Shown piece by piece: positions 63,779 to 64,000 of a DNA stretch of 64,000 nucleotides (its first letter is position 1; each line of letters starts with the position of its first letter). The notes beneath the pieces were generated by a model. That model saw nothing but the letters and a program-made list of their open reading frames with translations, did not search any database and was not told the origin of the DNA. The position numbers and the translations under genes were made by a program. This stretch comes from Phycisphaerales bacterium (lineage in GTDB: Bacteria; Planctomycetota; Phycisphaerae; Phycisphaerales; UBA1924), in the NCBI GenBank assembly GCA_016741915.1, contig JACVCS010000001.1, positions 2,291 through 66,290 of the forward strand, written 5' to 3'.

Positions 63779-64000
63779 TCAGGTACGCAAGCATTCACGC
63801 CGGGCTTTGCGGAGTGGACCCAAGAGCCAGTTGAACCCTCGTTTGAATCGAAACCACGGTCGCTCGTTGAACCCGTTTCCGATCGCTTGGAAGTGAGGCT
63901 TGGCGAGAGAGAACTGCCCGCAGCGCCAGAGGCCGTAGGCAAGGAACTGTCGGATATAGGTGCCGTGGGTGCCTTCAAGAGGCAGGCTCCGGCAGGTTTC
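63779..64000 (-). CDS. C-terminal end of a gene cut by the window edge
   Basis: On the minus strand an open frame enters at 64000 and ends at TGA 63779-63781, giving 73 residues with protein-like composition (THGTYIRQFLAYGLWRCGQF, SLAKPHFQAIGNGFNERPWF, then RFKRGFNWLLGPLRKARREC). Aromatic and basic residues and the GT-like 'GTYIRQFLAYGLW' region would suit the tail of a glycosyltransferase or a membrane-associated enzyme, but no family can be named. It points toward gcvT with a 114-bp gap. Confidence 0.6.
   Translation of the reverse strand, partial: ETCRSLPLEGTHGTYIRQFLAYGLWRCGQFSLAKPHFQAIGNGFNERPWFRFKRGFNWLLGPLRKARRECLRT

Overview
The window looks like a chromosomal segment of a high-GC planctomycete, most likely from the class Phycisphaerae. 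This is inferred from several signs. There are small membrane proteins with a C-x2-C zinc ribbon of the 'CPxCxYxLxGLP' type. A subtilase ends in paired 'DEGDYNxFF' repeats resembling the GC-type dockerin tail of Phycisphaerae. There is a MoxR/DUF58/VWA cluster and a rhomboid plus M50 pair, and intergenic DNA is full of palindromes. GTG and TTG starts and 4-nt stop/start overlaps are frequent. No phage, integrase, insertion sequence or CRISPR array was seen, so this reads as core genome.

Layout. 1-230: five CCACGC-GGA-GCGTGG palindromes. 231-10382 (minus): a seven-gene MoxR, DUF58, membrane protein, VWA, VWA, helical protein, 1376-aa envelope protein operon, largely translationally coupled. 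10667-13241 (minus): glycosyltransferase-like protein, low-molecular-weight tyrosine phosphatase and a pseudopilin with overlapping ends. 13325-15240 (minus): two related lipoproteins and a DUF2752 protein. 15356-17304 (plus): TetR regulator with an apparently leaderless promoter, and an FtsX-type permease. 17422-24256 (minus): zinc-ribbon protein, tRNA-Val(GAC), Pal/OmpA lipoprotein, oversized prepilin peptidase, xseB, xseA and a glycosyltransferase-like gene. 24376-34592: hydrolase, CHAD-Ppx/GppA fusion, secreted subtilase, ABC exporter and M32 carboxypeptidase. 34720-48584: MATE transporter, SpoIIE phosphatase, VOC protein, RNase Y, SppA, GT9 glycosyltransferase, GH31 glucosidase, UDP-glucuronate decarboxylase and a LysM protein. 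49016-57046 (minus): M50 protease, rhomboid, tgt, yajC, secDF. 57228-64000: NUDIX hydrolase, a 56-aa membrane peptide, enolase, orphan PhoU, zinc-ribbon protein, gcvT and a truncated gene at the right edge.

Functional themes are envelope biogenesis and proteolysis (Sec translocon, SppA, M50, rhomboid, subtilase, prepilin processing, lipoproteins), RNA and DNA maintenance (RNase Y, exonuclease VII, Tgt) and central metabolism (enolase, GcvT).

The most unusual non-coding structure is an array of eleven phases at exactly 21-bp spacing (59968-60185), centred on the palindrome TTCGCGAA, between the divergent eno and phoU genes. Other notable patterns are 7-bp tandem repeats placed a few bases after stop codons (rny, eno, phoU) and a hairpin family with a GACTTCAGTC core that sits between convergent genes and resembles terminators.
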